NCBI GenBank assembly: GCA_001792895.1
Contig: MARA01000059.1
Location: 62,001 to 126,000, forward strand
DNA from: Lentinus brumalis
Lineage: Eukaryota; Basidiomycota; Agaricomycetes; Polyporales; Polyporaceae
DNA length: 64,000 nucleotides
Direction of reading: 5' to 3'
Shown here: positions 12,669-23,640 of the stretch, one piece after another
Layout: the number at the start of each line of letters is the position of its first letter
Position numbering within the stretch: the stretch's first letter is position 1
Notes under the pieces: generated by a model
Database searches by the model: none
Seen by the model: the letters and a program-made list of their open reading frames with translations, nothing else
Told to the model about the DNA's origin: nothing
Translations under genes and position numbers: made by a program

Positions 12669-14504
12669 TCAAGTCTTCTTCTGCACCAGCGAGGTCGATG
12701 AACCGACAGGTCGTTTCTTCGATCGTCGAGCCTTTGGGTCCGATCCATGCTCCCTCTCGGGTTGTCCGAGCAAGTTCGCCGACCTCAAGCTCTCGATGGT
12801 GACGCTCACGCAGCCCGCAGGCACGTCCGTCCGAGGGGTGTCCCAATCACCCACCGTGACACGCGCCCGACACACGAACGTTCGACACACCTCGCGCGAT
12901 AGCAGGCGCAGCGGGACCGGCACCCAGAAGTGCACGAGCCACGCACACGGGCCATCCGGGGAGTCCGCAGAGGGCACGAACCTGTACTCAGGTTCTACGG
13001 AGATCCCGTTGTCAGGGGACAGACGGGCCAGGATATCACTGCGAGGGAGATAATGGCCTGAGAAAGACGTGCGCCATTCGTAGGTTTGGGGTGCGTCCGG
13101 GTCGGAAGAGGCGGGGACTGCCGAAGAGCTTGGGGAGGAGAGCACTGCAAAGTCGATCTTGAAGTCTTGGATACAGTGGCGAGGGTAGAAGTACGACGGT
13201 GCCTTCGAGTCTCGGACGAGCAACGTGCCACCCCAGGCGTAGATGTCCCTTGAAACATCCAGGACGTCAACACAGACTGAGTGCGCAATGAACAAGCACA
13301 CGTACTTTTCATTGGCGTCCCACACAGTTGAGTGACGCTCATTGGGCACGATGTCGATGTTAATGCGCTGCAGCACACCAGCAGGACCACGCTTCGTAAC
13401 CGGGATAGGCTTGGTCGTGCGGTTCTTCTCCTGCGCGTAGTCCTTCATCACCTCATCCATGATCTCACCAGCTATTGTGCGCGAAGGGGGCAACTCAAAA
13501 GCTGACGACGGTGTCGGGAGCGTAACAGGCGCGAGGAACGGGCGCAGAGCTACATCGCGATGCGTCCCCTTGTTCATTGGCTTCGACTCGGTGTTCGAAG
13601 GCAGGCTCTCAGTGAGCGACTTCTGAGAAGGTATAAGAGGTGTGAAAACCGGCTGCTTGTGTGTCGGGATAGGAGAACCAGACCGACAAGCGGTGGTTCG
13701 GTGGCGATAATCATCCCCATCGAGGTCCATACCGATTACCTCCCAGTGGTCTGAGGAAGAACCATCTCCACCGTCGTCGGAGTCCGCTCCAGAGAGGTCA
13801 ATCATCGAGGGAGTGCGCCTCAGTGGAACCCTCGAGAGAGGGCGCGGCTCCTCCATGCCGAAGCTGACTGTCTTCTCCTTTGTCTTCGTCATGGGCGATG
13901 ATGCACGACGTCCTTCGGAGGTCTCTGCAGGCGGATGGTTTCGGGATGAGAATGGTGCCCAGGTCTTCGTACGGATACGCTTGACAAGCGTCGGGTCCTT
14001 CGGCTTCGACGTGGTTAGGGCAGAGACAAATCGTCCGGGACGAGTCGTGATGCCGGTGGTTGGAAAGATGGGGCTCGAATTCGCGTCGTTCTCAGAGGCG
14101 GACTTTTTCAGAGCGCTCTTGAGCGGACGCGTGTCGCGGGGTGGGGGCACGTGCAGGTTCAAGTTGGGATCGAGGTCGCGTACCGCGCGTATGGACGCGT
14201 CGCTCCGGTTTGACAAGAGACGGGGACGAGCGCGCGGGTGTGGATGAACGTGGTGCGAGGCGTTCTCGTCTGTTCCGGCCTCGACTTGGCGGAAGTCGCG
14301 CTTTGGACGAGCGGGTACGCTTGGTTGCAATGGTTGTGGGTGGGAAATGAGCAGGCGTGGGCGCGGAGGTGGTTTTGGGGAAGACTTGGGTTTCGAGGCA
14401 ATGAAGTTGAGGAGCTTGCCGCTCAAAGAGGTCCGGCGGCGGCGAGTAGGGAGGTCGGAGCTAGAAGGAGAGCGAGAAAGAGGGAGCGGCTCAGGAGACT
14501 CCAT
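12669..14504 (-). CDS. unrecognised intronless protein, 611 aa
   Basis: A single uninterrupted frame from ATG at 14504. The first 350 residues are low-complexity, rich in Ser, Pro and Arg, with basic clusters (PTRRRRTSLSGK) that suggest disorder and possible nuclear localisation. From about residue 345 the protein is ordered (EIMDEVMKDYAQ..., IYAWGGTLLVRDSK, WLVHFWVPVPLRLL, then GCVSVTIESLRS). I do not recognise the fold. The lack of introns over 1.8 kb is unusual beside neighbours with up to 14 exons. It converges with MYND-A. Strand choice rests on length and on the natural composition of the C-terminal half. Confidence 0.7.
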   Translation of the reverse strand: MESPEPLPLSRSPSSSDLPTRRRRTSLSGKLLNFIASKPKSSPKPPPRPRLLISHPQPLQPSVPARPKRDFRQVEAGTDENASHHVHPHPRARPRLLSNRSDASIRAVRDLDPNLNLHVPPPRDTRPLKSALKKSASENDANSSPIFPTTGITTRPGRFVSALTTSKPKDPTLVKRIRTKTWAPFSSRNHPPAETSEGRRASSPMTKTKEKTVSFGMEEPRPLSRVPLRRTPSMIDLSGADSDDGGDGSSSDHWEVIGMDLDGDDYRHRTTACRSGSPIPTHKQPVFTPLIPSQKSLTESLPSNTESKPMNKGTHRDVALRPFLAPVTLPTPSSAFELPPSRTIAGEIMDEVMKDYAQEKNRTTKPIPVTKRGPAGVLQRINIDIVPNERHSTVWDANEKYVCLFIAHSVCVDVLDVSRDIYAWGGTLLVRDSKAPSYFYPRHCIQDFKIDFAVLSSPSSSAVPASSDPDAPQTYEWRTSFSGHYLPRSDILARLSPDNGISVEPEYRFVPSADSPDGPCAWLVHFWVPVPLRLLSREVCRTFVCRARVTVGDWDTPRTDVPAGCVSVTIESLRSANLLGQPEREHGSDPKARRSKKRPVGSSTSLVQKKT

Positions 14505-15810
14505 CGTCAGGGTATAATGTCAGAAGAGCAGGGGAGCGTCTCTGACAAGACACTGGATGATACGGAAGAGCTGAGGCGGCTGCAACCAAACGACGCGTTG
14601 TTCGCTGTTGTCCGCTTGAAGGCTGGTTCGATTGGGTTTATGTGCGAGGTGCGGTGGCGAGGCCAACGGCTGTAAACAACTTTGTTAGGAAGGCGCGGTC
14701 CGGTCAACGAATTGAGGGAACAAAAGAGTGGAAACAAAAACAAAGACGCGTGACGCTCAACGTCGTGGAAGTCGTCTGCAAGTCAGAGACGAGGGGGTAT
14801 AAGTACTAGAGCGGTACGCACAAGCCATGGGCAGTGTCAGAAGCTACCTTGTACGTTGCAAGGACCATGAGCGCTAAGCTATGCCACCGAATCTGACACC
14901 ACCTCGCGAGCAGAGTCACCGACTTGACCGTTTGCGCGTTCAGGCCGGACGGTCGCACTCGGAAACAGTTGAGAGTCGCGTCGGCCTCGATACAGGGATT
15001 ATGGGGAGGTAGGTCATCGCTCAGGGCAGGACTCGATCCGGAGACGCTGCTGGTTCCAGGAGGTGTCAGTGATCAGAAATCTGGCGATACTACGCAGGAG
15101 AAGTGTGCATGTAGTCAATTCGACTGCCTGCGGTCTATGAGAAGCGACTTCGATGCCGCAACAAAGGTACGCCATACCGTCAGCTTAGGCAGCTCAAGAC
15201 TAAGACGAAACATGACTTCACCTTCGTGCAGAGACGCGCCCGCTGCGCATTAGACAACGAAGGCCTCGTCGAATGTTCGCAGGCGAGAGTGGAATGAATG
15301 TTGTTACTACATGCAATTGACTTACACCGTAGCAACGAGCTAATGTCTGCGATCTAGATCTGAGGGTGCTGTGTTTTGCTTGTCTTCCGCTGCTCGTCCA
15401 CCCTATGCGCAAAGTCCCTGGAAAGTCGAAAGCGGGGCGACAGAATACGGAATATATTGAGTCAACACAATCCGTGATCGCAGCCGTTGTCAGCAGCAGG
15501 GTGGACTGAACGGGCCTTGGAAAGATGAGACAACACCGCGGTCTATGCCAGAGATGAGTCGGACTAAGCGTAGACGGCAAGATACGCACGTACCTGCCCA
15601 GTTCTGGCGTGGATTCCATAGACCGAGAGTTGTTGCGGCGTATGATAGAATCGCGTACATTACCAACATAGTACTGTAGATCTAGCACCCACCTCTAGTA
15701 CTACACATACCACACACTACTGCACCGAACTCCGGATGAACTCGATCAATGCTCTGCACCATGACAATCCATCAGCATCGAACACGAACTCACGCATGAC
15801 GTGTAAGAAC
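14505..15810. other. intergenic, 1.3 kb
   Basis: Upstream flank of the intronless gene and downstream flank of the aminopeptidase gene. A TATA-like GGGTATAAGTACTAGAG occurs at about 14795. Open frames here show no domains. Confidence 0.4.
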
Positions 15811-18800
15811 TCACCGCGTGGGCCGCCCTGTCATACCCTTCTCCTGGTACGCCCCGCTCCCGCTCGCCTCCATGCTCCCCGCGATGTCGATGTGCGCCCA
15901 CCGGACTTTGGGCTGGTCTGAGCCCTCGGCGGGCTCGACGCCTTCGACGAAGGACTTGAGGAAGAGCGCCGCGGTGCAGCAGCCTGCACGTGAGCCACCA
16001 GTCTGTGTGGGAGTGAAGGTGAGCTGTCAGTATCCAGCTAGAGAGTGCGATGGCGGAAGGAGCAGTCCTAGTTCAGGATAGTCCGCAAATCGAGATACAA
16101 ATACCAGTCGCGGCGGGAAAACGACGAAGACGAAGTCATCAACCACAGAAGGCAATCAGTTGCAGTACCGAGGGACCAACGGGAACCACAGTCGCAAAGG
16201 CGGACACGCTCATATTCAACAACACAGCTCGGAGCCGCTCTACCAAACCAGGACTTTTGGCGGACGGGACAAAGCAGACGGAGACACGAGAGGGGACGCG
16301 GTGACTCACATTACACAAATCAGCCATACCGTTGTAGATCTGCGGCCCGTACTCCTCGTCGAGCGGCATCCTCCAGAAGCGGTCGTGTTCCCGCAGACCC
16401 GCGGCGTGCAGCTCGCTCCACAGCGAGTCCGAGTTCTGTTCGTAGGGGGAACCAGTCAGCGTGGTAGACGAGGGAGCAGGGTGCGGGTGATGTTTGTTTA
16501 AGGACGTACAGTGAAGACCCCGGAGTAGATCTCTCCGAGGGCGTAATCCATCGACCTGTGCACAACGCAGACGATCAGCGAAGACAGTCACGGACGAGGA
16601 TGGGGAGGGGACACACCCGGTGAGCGTGGCGACGTCGATCAGCGTGTCAGGCTTGAACTCGCTCGAGCCATAGTAGATTGCGTCTGCGCAAGTCGGGCAG
16701 TCAGCCGATGTAACGCAAGGATCGCATCGTCTGTCGAGCAAAACTCACCGGACAGGATGAGACGGCCCTCGGCGTCCGTGTTGTCAATCTCGATGGACTT
16801 GCCGTTCATCGCGTACACACTGAGCTGCAGTATCAGTACGCCAAGCGTGTATGTGGTCTGGTAAAAGGAACTGACGTGTCTCCCGGCTTGTTCGCTGTTG
16901 GCCCGGGGAGGTTCTCCGTGAGCGGCGTGAGTACGACAAGGTTTACACTGCAGACGAGCGAACGACGTCAGCAGGACCGGTAAAGAGCTGATGAGGACAA
17001 CGTACGGGATTTTGAGCCTGGCAATTGCGAGCGCAGTTGCGCATACGGTCGCGGCGCCACCCATGTCGCCTCGCATTAAGCTCATGCCCTACGATGAACA
17101 GATGCCTCGGTCGAGACGCGTAGACAGAACAATTGAAGAGTTGTTCACGTACCTTGGAGGGCTTGAGTGATATGCCTCCGGAGTCAAAAGTGACTCCCTT
17201 GCCGACGAGCACGAGCGGGGTAGCGTCGGGGGCACCACCCTTGTAATGACTTCGGGGTGCGTAGCAGAGGTTTCAGAAGGAGCCGTCGAGCAAGTGCGGA
17301 TTGGGAACTCACAGCTCGAGGAATTTTGCAGGTTCTTGTGAGCCTTTGGCGACGGAGAGGAAGGTGCGCTGCATGCAAGTATGAGCGAGGACTGTGGGTG
17401 GAACCATTATGAGGTGCGTACCATGCCCTTCTGCGCAGCCCATTCTTGTGGTCGACCAATCAGTATGAGGATTACGCAAAGAACCGGATAACGGATATGA
17501 CTCCAAAGCGGCGGCAGACAAGAGATGTGAATGTGCTCCTCCACCTCTTTCACCTTGAGTGCATGACCAAAGGACCTCTAAATGCTCGGGTACTGAGCGT
17601 ATCCGTGATTTACGATGTACATTCTACGGTATCATCAGCCATGCGGGAACCTTCGTTCGCATGGCCTGAAAGCATGGTAGGCCGTACTCTCGGCAACGCT
17701 GAGTATGAGACTTGCCTGCGTCGGAGGTAGACTAGGCCATTACACCCGTGTCTCCGACGCAGAGCTTGCGCGACCGTTCCGAGCATCGGAAGTATACCGT
17801 ACGTCGGAACAGAGAGCGGAATTCTGATCCGAGCTGCATCTTCGCCGAATCAAACGCGAGGCTGGGAGAGACAGTAAAGAGCAGGGAAAGATCCAGCCGA
17901 GATACGGCGAAGGAACAATACTGAAGGCTCATGTGTGGCAATCGTTCGATCATGACCTGCCCCCAGCTCTGGGGCCGTGTATGTCGTGGATGACTTACCG
18001 GTATCGCGCACGATGACCTCGACGTTGGCGAGGCCAGCTGCTTCAGCCTTGACGCGCTCGGTGAAGGCCTGTAAGATGACGCGTCAGAGGCGCGTTCTAC
18101 CGCGATTCTTCGTCGCAAGTTGTCAATACCGTAGGGGTCATTATGTTCGCAGGGAGCTCCATCAGCTATAACCAGCGCAGATCAGCGGTTACTCATGTGA
18201 CGAAGCCAGGCCACGCACCGTGCGCGCGAGGTTCTGAGCTTGCGCGTACACAACGCCCGTATTCCATTCTTGCGATGGAGAGAGCGATGACAGTGTGAGC
18301 TTCTCGGGGAGGGGCTCAGAGAGGCGAGGGTCGAATGCGGAGGGGGTGTCGGTCTTGAGCGTGAAGTGGTAGAGCGCGAGGTGCGCGCCGACAGCTGTTG
18401 TGAAGATGTGCTCTGGCGTAGCGTGCAGAGCAGGAGGAAGGCTTACCTGCTGCATGCGGGTCGACTGACGCGTCGACGAGAACCTTGCTGCCCTCTACGC
18501 CCTCTCCGAGGTCACGGACCTTCTTGATTCCACTTGCTACCGCCTTCCGGACGACCTCTCTCCGCTCATCTCCCTTCTTCGCGCCAAATTTGTCTCCGAG
18601 CGACGAGAGCGCGGTGATGTTCTCGCCGTAGAAGAGATGCGTCGTACCCGTCTTAGGAGGCTTCGATGTGGCCGGAGTGGATTTCCATAGTTTTGCGGCG
18701 TCAACTGGAGCTGCTGTCGCAGACGGCGCGGCGGGGTCGATAGGCAGGACGTAAATGGACGACATCGTTCTCAGCAAGGCTGGAGAACGAGGAAGAAGAC

Positions 18801-18822
18801 GAGATGAACGCGACAGGAGCAT
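15811..18822 (-). CDS. leucyl aminopeptidase, peptidase family M17
   Basis: Fourteen exons close in frame: 18822-18447, 18394-18219, 18165-18130, 18068-17999, 17444-17422, 17368-17313, 17249-17153, 17088-17006, 16947-16876, 16819-16749, 16683-16617, 16555-16510, 16435-16310 and 16002-15811. The M17 signature NTDAEGRL is present, as are [17 protein letters not shown] (metal-binding Lys and Asp), MRGDMGGAA and the C-terminal KGMTGRPTR. The enzyme releases N-terminal residues with two metal ions, usually as a hexamer. ATG 18822 gives 496 aa with an Arg/Leu/Ser-rich lead that could target mitochondria. ATG 18765 (MSSIYVLP) gives the 477-aa cytosolic form. Two introns are far longer than the rest (554 and 307 nt). 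Confidence 0.92.
17716..17762. repeat. perfect 11-bp inverted repeat in a long intron
   Basis: CTGCGTCGGAG at 17716-17726 and its exact reverse complement at 17752-17762 flank a 25-nt loop. It lies inside the 554-nt aminopeptidase intron (17445-17998), about ten times the usual intron length, so the intron may contain inserted DNA. Confidence 0.55.
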
Positions 18823-18889
18823 CGTGGAATGCACACAGGCCCAAGCTCCGACTCTGCCGCCACACAAACGGTCAGACCGTCAAGAGCGC

Positions 18890-19745
18890 TTACAGCCGAG
18901 TCCTCTGCTCTTCCTCCGCCCTACCAATCGCCCTGGCCTCGTTGCTTGCATGAAGCACTGGCTCTGCTATGCTACGGATGATAGCTTTACACGAGCCCTT
19001 TCACGGACGTTATCGCGACCACGTACTTACCACGAAGGAAGCATGCATGCATGCATATGACTCTACGGTACGTTCACTCGGATGCAGTTGAGGACTTACA
19101 ATTACCTCGAAAGCTTTCTATAGCTCCATAAGACCCTTCAAGTTCCTACTACTGAATCGCCGCGTAAGGCGCCGACTTTGGCTCTCTTATCAAACCCTTG
19201 CACACAGACTGCGCGATGGAAAGTCCTCTCCGCATCGACTCGGTGTCGAGACTGGATAGCGGACATTGTCTACGTCGAACCCAATACTCCGCCCACGTGT
19301 ACATGCTCATGCTTACGCCGTATGACCGCACGCTCACCGAGGCTCTGAGCAAGTGCAGGCTGAGGAATATCGATCTTGGCCAGAGGAGTGATCGTCGTGG
19401 GCCCAAGTCGCACCGCGGCCTTACCGCGGCACGAATACAACGTCTGTGCTCTTTCGGGAGCTTCGTTGCTTCGGTTATGCGGTGGCTGCTTGGTGAGAAC
19501 GATTCCGAGCGCACCTCGCGAACGTCCTTCAGCCTCATACCCTCCTCTTTTCCCCCTTTTCCCTCTTCATCCTCTCGCTCATCTTACCACAGCGATTGCA
19601 GTGTCACATATTGTGCTGGCCAAGAAAGTATTACCTCTACGCCTACGCCTTCAAACGAAACACATCTGCTGTTTGTCTGACCCGCAATCTCCCTCCGGAG
19701 GACTCCGAGGATGCCGACATCTTGCGGCTTGGCATGTGGTAGCGA
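18890..19745 (+). pseudogene. truncated third copy of the MYND/DUF4470 5' region
   Basis: The block matches 23630-24440 (upstream flank plus exon 1 of MYND-B) over most of its length, with many substitutions and small indels. It ends in a degenerate exon 1: the segment at 19620-19740 still reads like GNTSAV...TRNLPPED but is frame-shifted and stops matching after the LLGCG position. No later MYND exons follow. It also carries a decayed copy of the ORF upstream of MYND-A. It is a dead partial duplicate. Confidence 0.7.
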
Positions 19746-19982
19746 AGGATCCTTTCATCAGACATGGCTCTACTTATTCCAGTCGAAGACCGCCTGCAGC
19801 GGAATCCCATGAGTGCAGCTTCGAGAATTGAGGCAATACGCACGGACGATCGGATCCTGTACAGGAGGACCTGCAGACCAGGCTCAACACGCCGCCCGTC
19901 ATCTTCCGGCTTCGCCGTGGTAGACGAAGTCGCGTGCGTTCCTCCTTCTGCCTGTGTACGACGGTACCGTAACTGACTCGAT

Positions 19983-20200
19983 GGTAGAACAGAGAAGTAT
20001 TCGGACGGGCAGCTCGCTAGGGCTCGCCCCTTACGTACGAGAATTGTGGGCTCTTGTGAACCATCATGATCTAGGTGAGCAGTCTCCCGTGCTGCCTCGA
20101 AACACACACACGACTTCCAACTTATTTCGACCTGCCATTCCCGCAGATCATGGCCTCAGCGGCTCGCCGGAGGTCCGTGATACTTTCGATGTCCGGATAA
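19983..20200 (+). repeat. decayed exon-like block, copy 1
   Basis: Shares with 23150-23400 the same arrangement: a peptide-like RELWALVN segment, a GTGAGC donor-like site, about 60-100 nt of intron-like DNA, then LSGSPEVRDTFDVR. In copy 2 the second part reads LSGSPGARDTFEVR. Conserved peptides on both sides of a splice-like gap suggest remnants of the same unrecognised gene. Confidence 0.4.
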
Positions 20201-20353
20201 CAACTATTACCTCCGCGGAACCTCCGGGAGCATCCATTCCATGCTTTTTTGTCTGGCCGCTCATGTGGTTGCTCTCTGCATCCGGATGTTGCACTCACCG
20301 CATCGCAGTTCCGTCACCATCTCTGACTCCTGCACTGGGGAGTCCACATTCGT

Positions 20354-20698
20354 TCACATGCGACCAGACGAAGACACCATTCCCACCGTGGTAGGACAAG
20401 GTGACTCATCGTGGAAGCATTCCGCCGACAGGAAAGGAACTGCGTCTAAGCCCACCCGGCCTACGGAAGTGTATTCGGGCACGTACTCTTCCCGCTCCCG
20501 GACGGTTCGCGTCAGAGCTTTGAGGTCGCCGCCGTGCGCAACCGCGAGCACGAAGAGGCTGAGTATGTCCTCGTCGGTGTATTCTTCGTCAAACATGGCC
20601 CCTGTTGCAGGCACGACGGTGACCACGACAAGCTGATCATGTCCGCAACATGGACGCGTGCAATATCGATCAAGATGTGTATTCGGATCGCATAACAA
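20354..20698 (-). other. protein-like ORF, unrecognised
   Basis: A 114-codon open frame with natural composition (GAMFDEEYTDEDILSLFVLA then VPEYTSVGRVGLD). It lies in a region of pseudogene fragments and has no clear ATG or splice partners. It may be a relic exon. Confidence 0.25.
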
Positions 20699-20832
20699 GG
20701 TATCCCGCGATTGGTCGTAGCAGATGGGCGATGCGCGCCTTCTTGTCGCCCATATATTCCACCCACTGCCGTGCTCTCCAGCTCACTCCTTACAAAGTCC
20801 TCTCATACCTCATCGCCCCTTCACCAACGGTC

Positions 20833-21525
20833 ATGACAACGCCTTACACTCCTATACCTATCGACATCAAGCAATGGCGAAAGATCGACCGGGATATGGT
20901 GGTCGAAAAGTTCGTTGTGACGGCAGTCTGGGTGCCTCAGCAATTCGAGGGTACTATCCACGCTCAGTCCAGGCAGCTGATTCACTGGTGCGCTTCCTGT
21001 CTTTTCTGTGGTTTCATCTGCTCTAATCAACCAATCCTGGTCATGCACAGGCGCGGTGGAGGTGTCTATCGCTTGGCCAATGGAAGCGAGCGGTCGACCG
21101 TCGACGTCGTATGACACGCGCGTTTGGAGCGATACAGGCCCTGAGGTTGAAGTTCAGTAAGTGCTCCGGTCGCAGATTTGTTATCTTGCAGACCAAAGGA
21201 TTCCTGGGGCTGAACAACCGTGCAGATTGATTAGCAAAGACTTTGGAATCTCTACCAATGCTGTCGAGTATTGAGGCGCCCCTCGAGAAGCCTTACACGA
21301 CGACTGACATCCTGAACCTCATCAAAGATGAGCAACTCCACCACTTGTTGCACAATGGGAACGGCAGCGGCTGTCTCACTTAGACCAGAAGGTTGGTGGA
21401 GGAGTTAGAGCATGCAGAGGTGCTTCCGTCAGGTGCTCTAGCGAGCCTTGACAAGACGGTCGCGAAGGTTCGTGCCAGCCCCAATTGTTGGGTGCCCGCC
21501 GAGCCTGGGGCTGTGTTCTATTGAG
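20833..21525 (+). pseudogene. disrupted basidiomycete hypothetical protein (DUF7770-like)
   Basis: The first exon starts MTTPYTPIPIDIKQWRK at 20833. A second exon after an AG at about 21050 reads VEVSIAWP...DTRVWSDTGPEVEVQ. A third reads KDFGISTNAVEY, and a last part reads DILNLIKD...GNGSGCLT, then TAG, then TRRLVEELEHAEVLP. The pattern (HW motif, 'nAv', 'dil.lI', GSGC followed by a Trp position, LE.A..LpsG) fits a fungal family I associate with DUF7770. That name is from memory and tentative. The TAG falls where the family would have a Trp codon, and the first splice junction does not hold frame, so the gene looks broken twice. Confidence 0.5.
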
Positions 21526-21655
21526 AGGTGGTCGCATCTTTCACCTCACCGGCCTTTCTGCCCTGTATGATATATGTAGGAGTAGGCTTTTGGGTCTGGA
21601 TCCACTGTGTTTTTTGTTCCGGCTCGGGATCGCGCAATGAGGCTGTATAGTCCTA

Positions 21656-22701
21656 TCATATCCAGTATAACGCTCGCGACATCTTCGCTAGCCACCTGTA
21701 CTGCCTGAAGTACGGTCCACAGATGAAAGGAATCAACATCCTCCAAAACTCATCGTCCGTCCCGCTGACGCGTGCGTTCTCGTTCTGCGTCTCCATTGCC
21801 ACGTACTCGAACCACGGCGGGTAGTAGCCCGCCCACGCCCAGTCGATGAGCCAAAGACGGCCGCCCTCGCCCACGACGACGTTCCGCAGGTTGATGTCCT
21901 GGTGAGTCAGAACGAGCGGCTGGGAGTCGTCGAACAGGTCTCTCCGCACGGGATCGTCCTGGGGCACGTTGCGCGCGTCCAGCGCCCTGCGGTGCCGGTC
22001 GTTGAAGAACGCGGAAAGCTCGGCGTACGACGCAAAGGGCCCGCGGTGCGACTGCACTGCGCCGAACACAGGCGACTCGCATATCCGCGCCGGTCCTTGC
22101 ACGGTCAGAGGACCCGGCGGCGCCCCAGGGGGTGCCTGCAGGCGGCGGAGCTGGCGCACGTAGCGCCGCAGCGTAAATGCGACCAGGCATTTGCGCCATG
22201 TAGACAGCGTGGGCCACACCTGGGCGAGCGTAGGGCCGTCGATGTAGTCCATGACGATCATGAAGTTCCATTCGTCCTTGATGACGCGGCGGACGCGTGG
22301 GACGGGAATTGTCGTTTCCGAGAATACGCGGTCGAGCGCGTTGGCCTCCGAAGGGTCCGGCGCGTCCTCGTCCATGTCCTGCGACGGCTTTGCGACAGTG
22401 CCGGACGTCAGTCTGACGACGGGGCCGGCCTGTGGGTGCAATTTAGGTGCGCTTTTGCGGAGCTCGAGGAGCTCTGCGTTGCTCAAGTTGTCAATGTCAG
22501 ATGGCTGGGTAGAACGGTCATACGCAGTTGCATTTCAATGAAACATTCACTAGGAAGCATGTTGGCGCTGCTCACGAGGAAGCTCCCCTGGGGTCTCTTG
22601 GGTGGCGATATGGCTGTGAGGACGGTGTCCAATGCATCTGCTACAATCCCGAGGAGGGTGTAGACCAGCCAATCGCGCGTCGTTGCTTTGAAGGGGTGCA
22701 T
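21656..22701 (-). CDS. aminoglycoside phosphotransferase (APH)-like kinase
   Basis: Two exons, 22701-22576 and 22504-21656, joined by a GTGAGC...CCCAG intron of 71 nt, give 324 aa. The APH-fold catalytic elements are visible: LTHQDINLRNVVV (His-Gln-Asp...Asn loop) and LWLIDWAWAGYYPPWFEY (the DFG-equivalent Asp). An MIVMDYIDGPTL hinge sits in the N-lobe. Fungal genomes hold many such proteins; most act on unknown small molecules and are not resistance genes. The ATG at 22701 is the first that keeps the hydrophobic DWLVYTLLGIVADAL lead. Stop TGA at 21656-21658. Confidence 0.82.
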
Positions 22702-22868
22702 GGGTCGATTGAAGTCGGGTGAGTGTCCACCAGTACGATAGTGTGTGGTGGCAGCTACTAAGGGATGGAGCGCGCGCGGTAGGCGTCCAGCGGCAAACAC
22801 CGAGGTTCGGCAGCACAAAGTCCCACAGAGTCTGCACCGGGTCTTCTGCTCTTCATCGGCCGACCACT

Positions 22869-23140
22869 TAGCACTTGAACTCTTTCATGAAGACGGAATC
22901 CATCAACTCTGAGAAGACCTTGATGTCCTTACCACCGAGTGCATCAGCAACCAACACCGTGCTAGTGCTTCTTGGACTTCGAGTCTCGGCGGTGGGTCAG
23001 ATATGCCGACGGCTCCAAACATGGCATCAATATTGACGAGGGCTGCCTGAGTGCCAGCGAGTCGCGAGTCGCGACCAAGTATCGTGGTCAGCGCTCTACT
23101 ACCGGCAAAGTGAGTATCTCGATCTCCCGGTCTCCGACCC
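22869..23140 (-). pseudogene. frame-shifted protein fragment, unrecognised
   Basis: One frame reads LTTILGRDSRLAGTQAAL then NIDAMFGAVGISDPP. A second frame continues with VADALGGKDIKVFSELMDS and a stop after EFKC at 22869-22871. Together they look like the C-terminus of a real protein split by a frame change. I do not recognise the family. Confidence 0.3.
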
Positions 23141-23149
23141 ACTACAGCC

Positions 23150-23400
23150 CACTACCCATAGGCTACGACGGCGAGCGGCTCGCCCTAATACACGAGAATT
23201 GCGGGTCCTTGTGAATTTGATGAAAACTACATAGGTGAGCAATTTTCCGCGCTGCCTCGAGGCATGCACGCAGCTTCTGATCATATGGTTTGGCCCGCAC
23301 ATGCCGAGTGAAGCAGGCACAAGCCCGCACACCATAATCTGAGCGGCTCGCCCGGAGCCCGCGACACTTTCGAAGTTCGACATGTGCTACTAGTTCCTCC
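23150..23400 (+). repeat. decayed exon-like block, copy 2
   Basis: Counterpart of 19983-20200 (see there). It lies 5' of the second MYND upstream copy, whereas copy 1 lies 3' of the first, as expected if a larger tandem unit was duplicated and rearranged. Confidence 0.4.
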
Positions 23401-23489
23401 GTAGAGCATCCCAGACTCCGGAGCTACCACCCGCCACCCAACGCCCGCGTATGGTGACTAGGGACTGAATGCGTCCGAGATGTCGCGCT

Positions 23490-23640
23490 CACCCGGGACC
23501 GATGACTTGGTCAAGAAGCATGGGCATGCAACTAGTGCAATCGAGGGACACGTGCACGTCCTCCCTGAGCCTCAGCACAGAGCTCTCTTCTCAGACTTCT
23601 GTCGTCTTGGCCGCACCGAACCTCCGCTCTCCTCCGCTAC
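23490..23640 (+). repeat. fragment of MYND-B exon 3
   Basis: The segment around 23549-23579 is identical over about 31 nt to MYND-B exon 3 near 26660-26690, and neighbouring DNA matches with gaps. It is a short detached duplicate of coding sequence, 0.7 kb upstream of the intact gene. Confidence 0.65.

Noticed and set aside
12574..13053. + strand ORF overlapping the 3' end of the intronless gene
   Set aside because: Antisense to a longer, better-composed frame and without domains.
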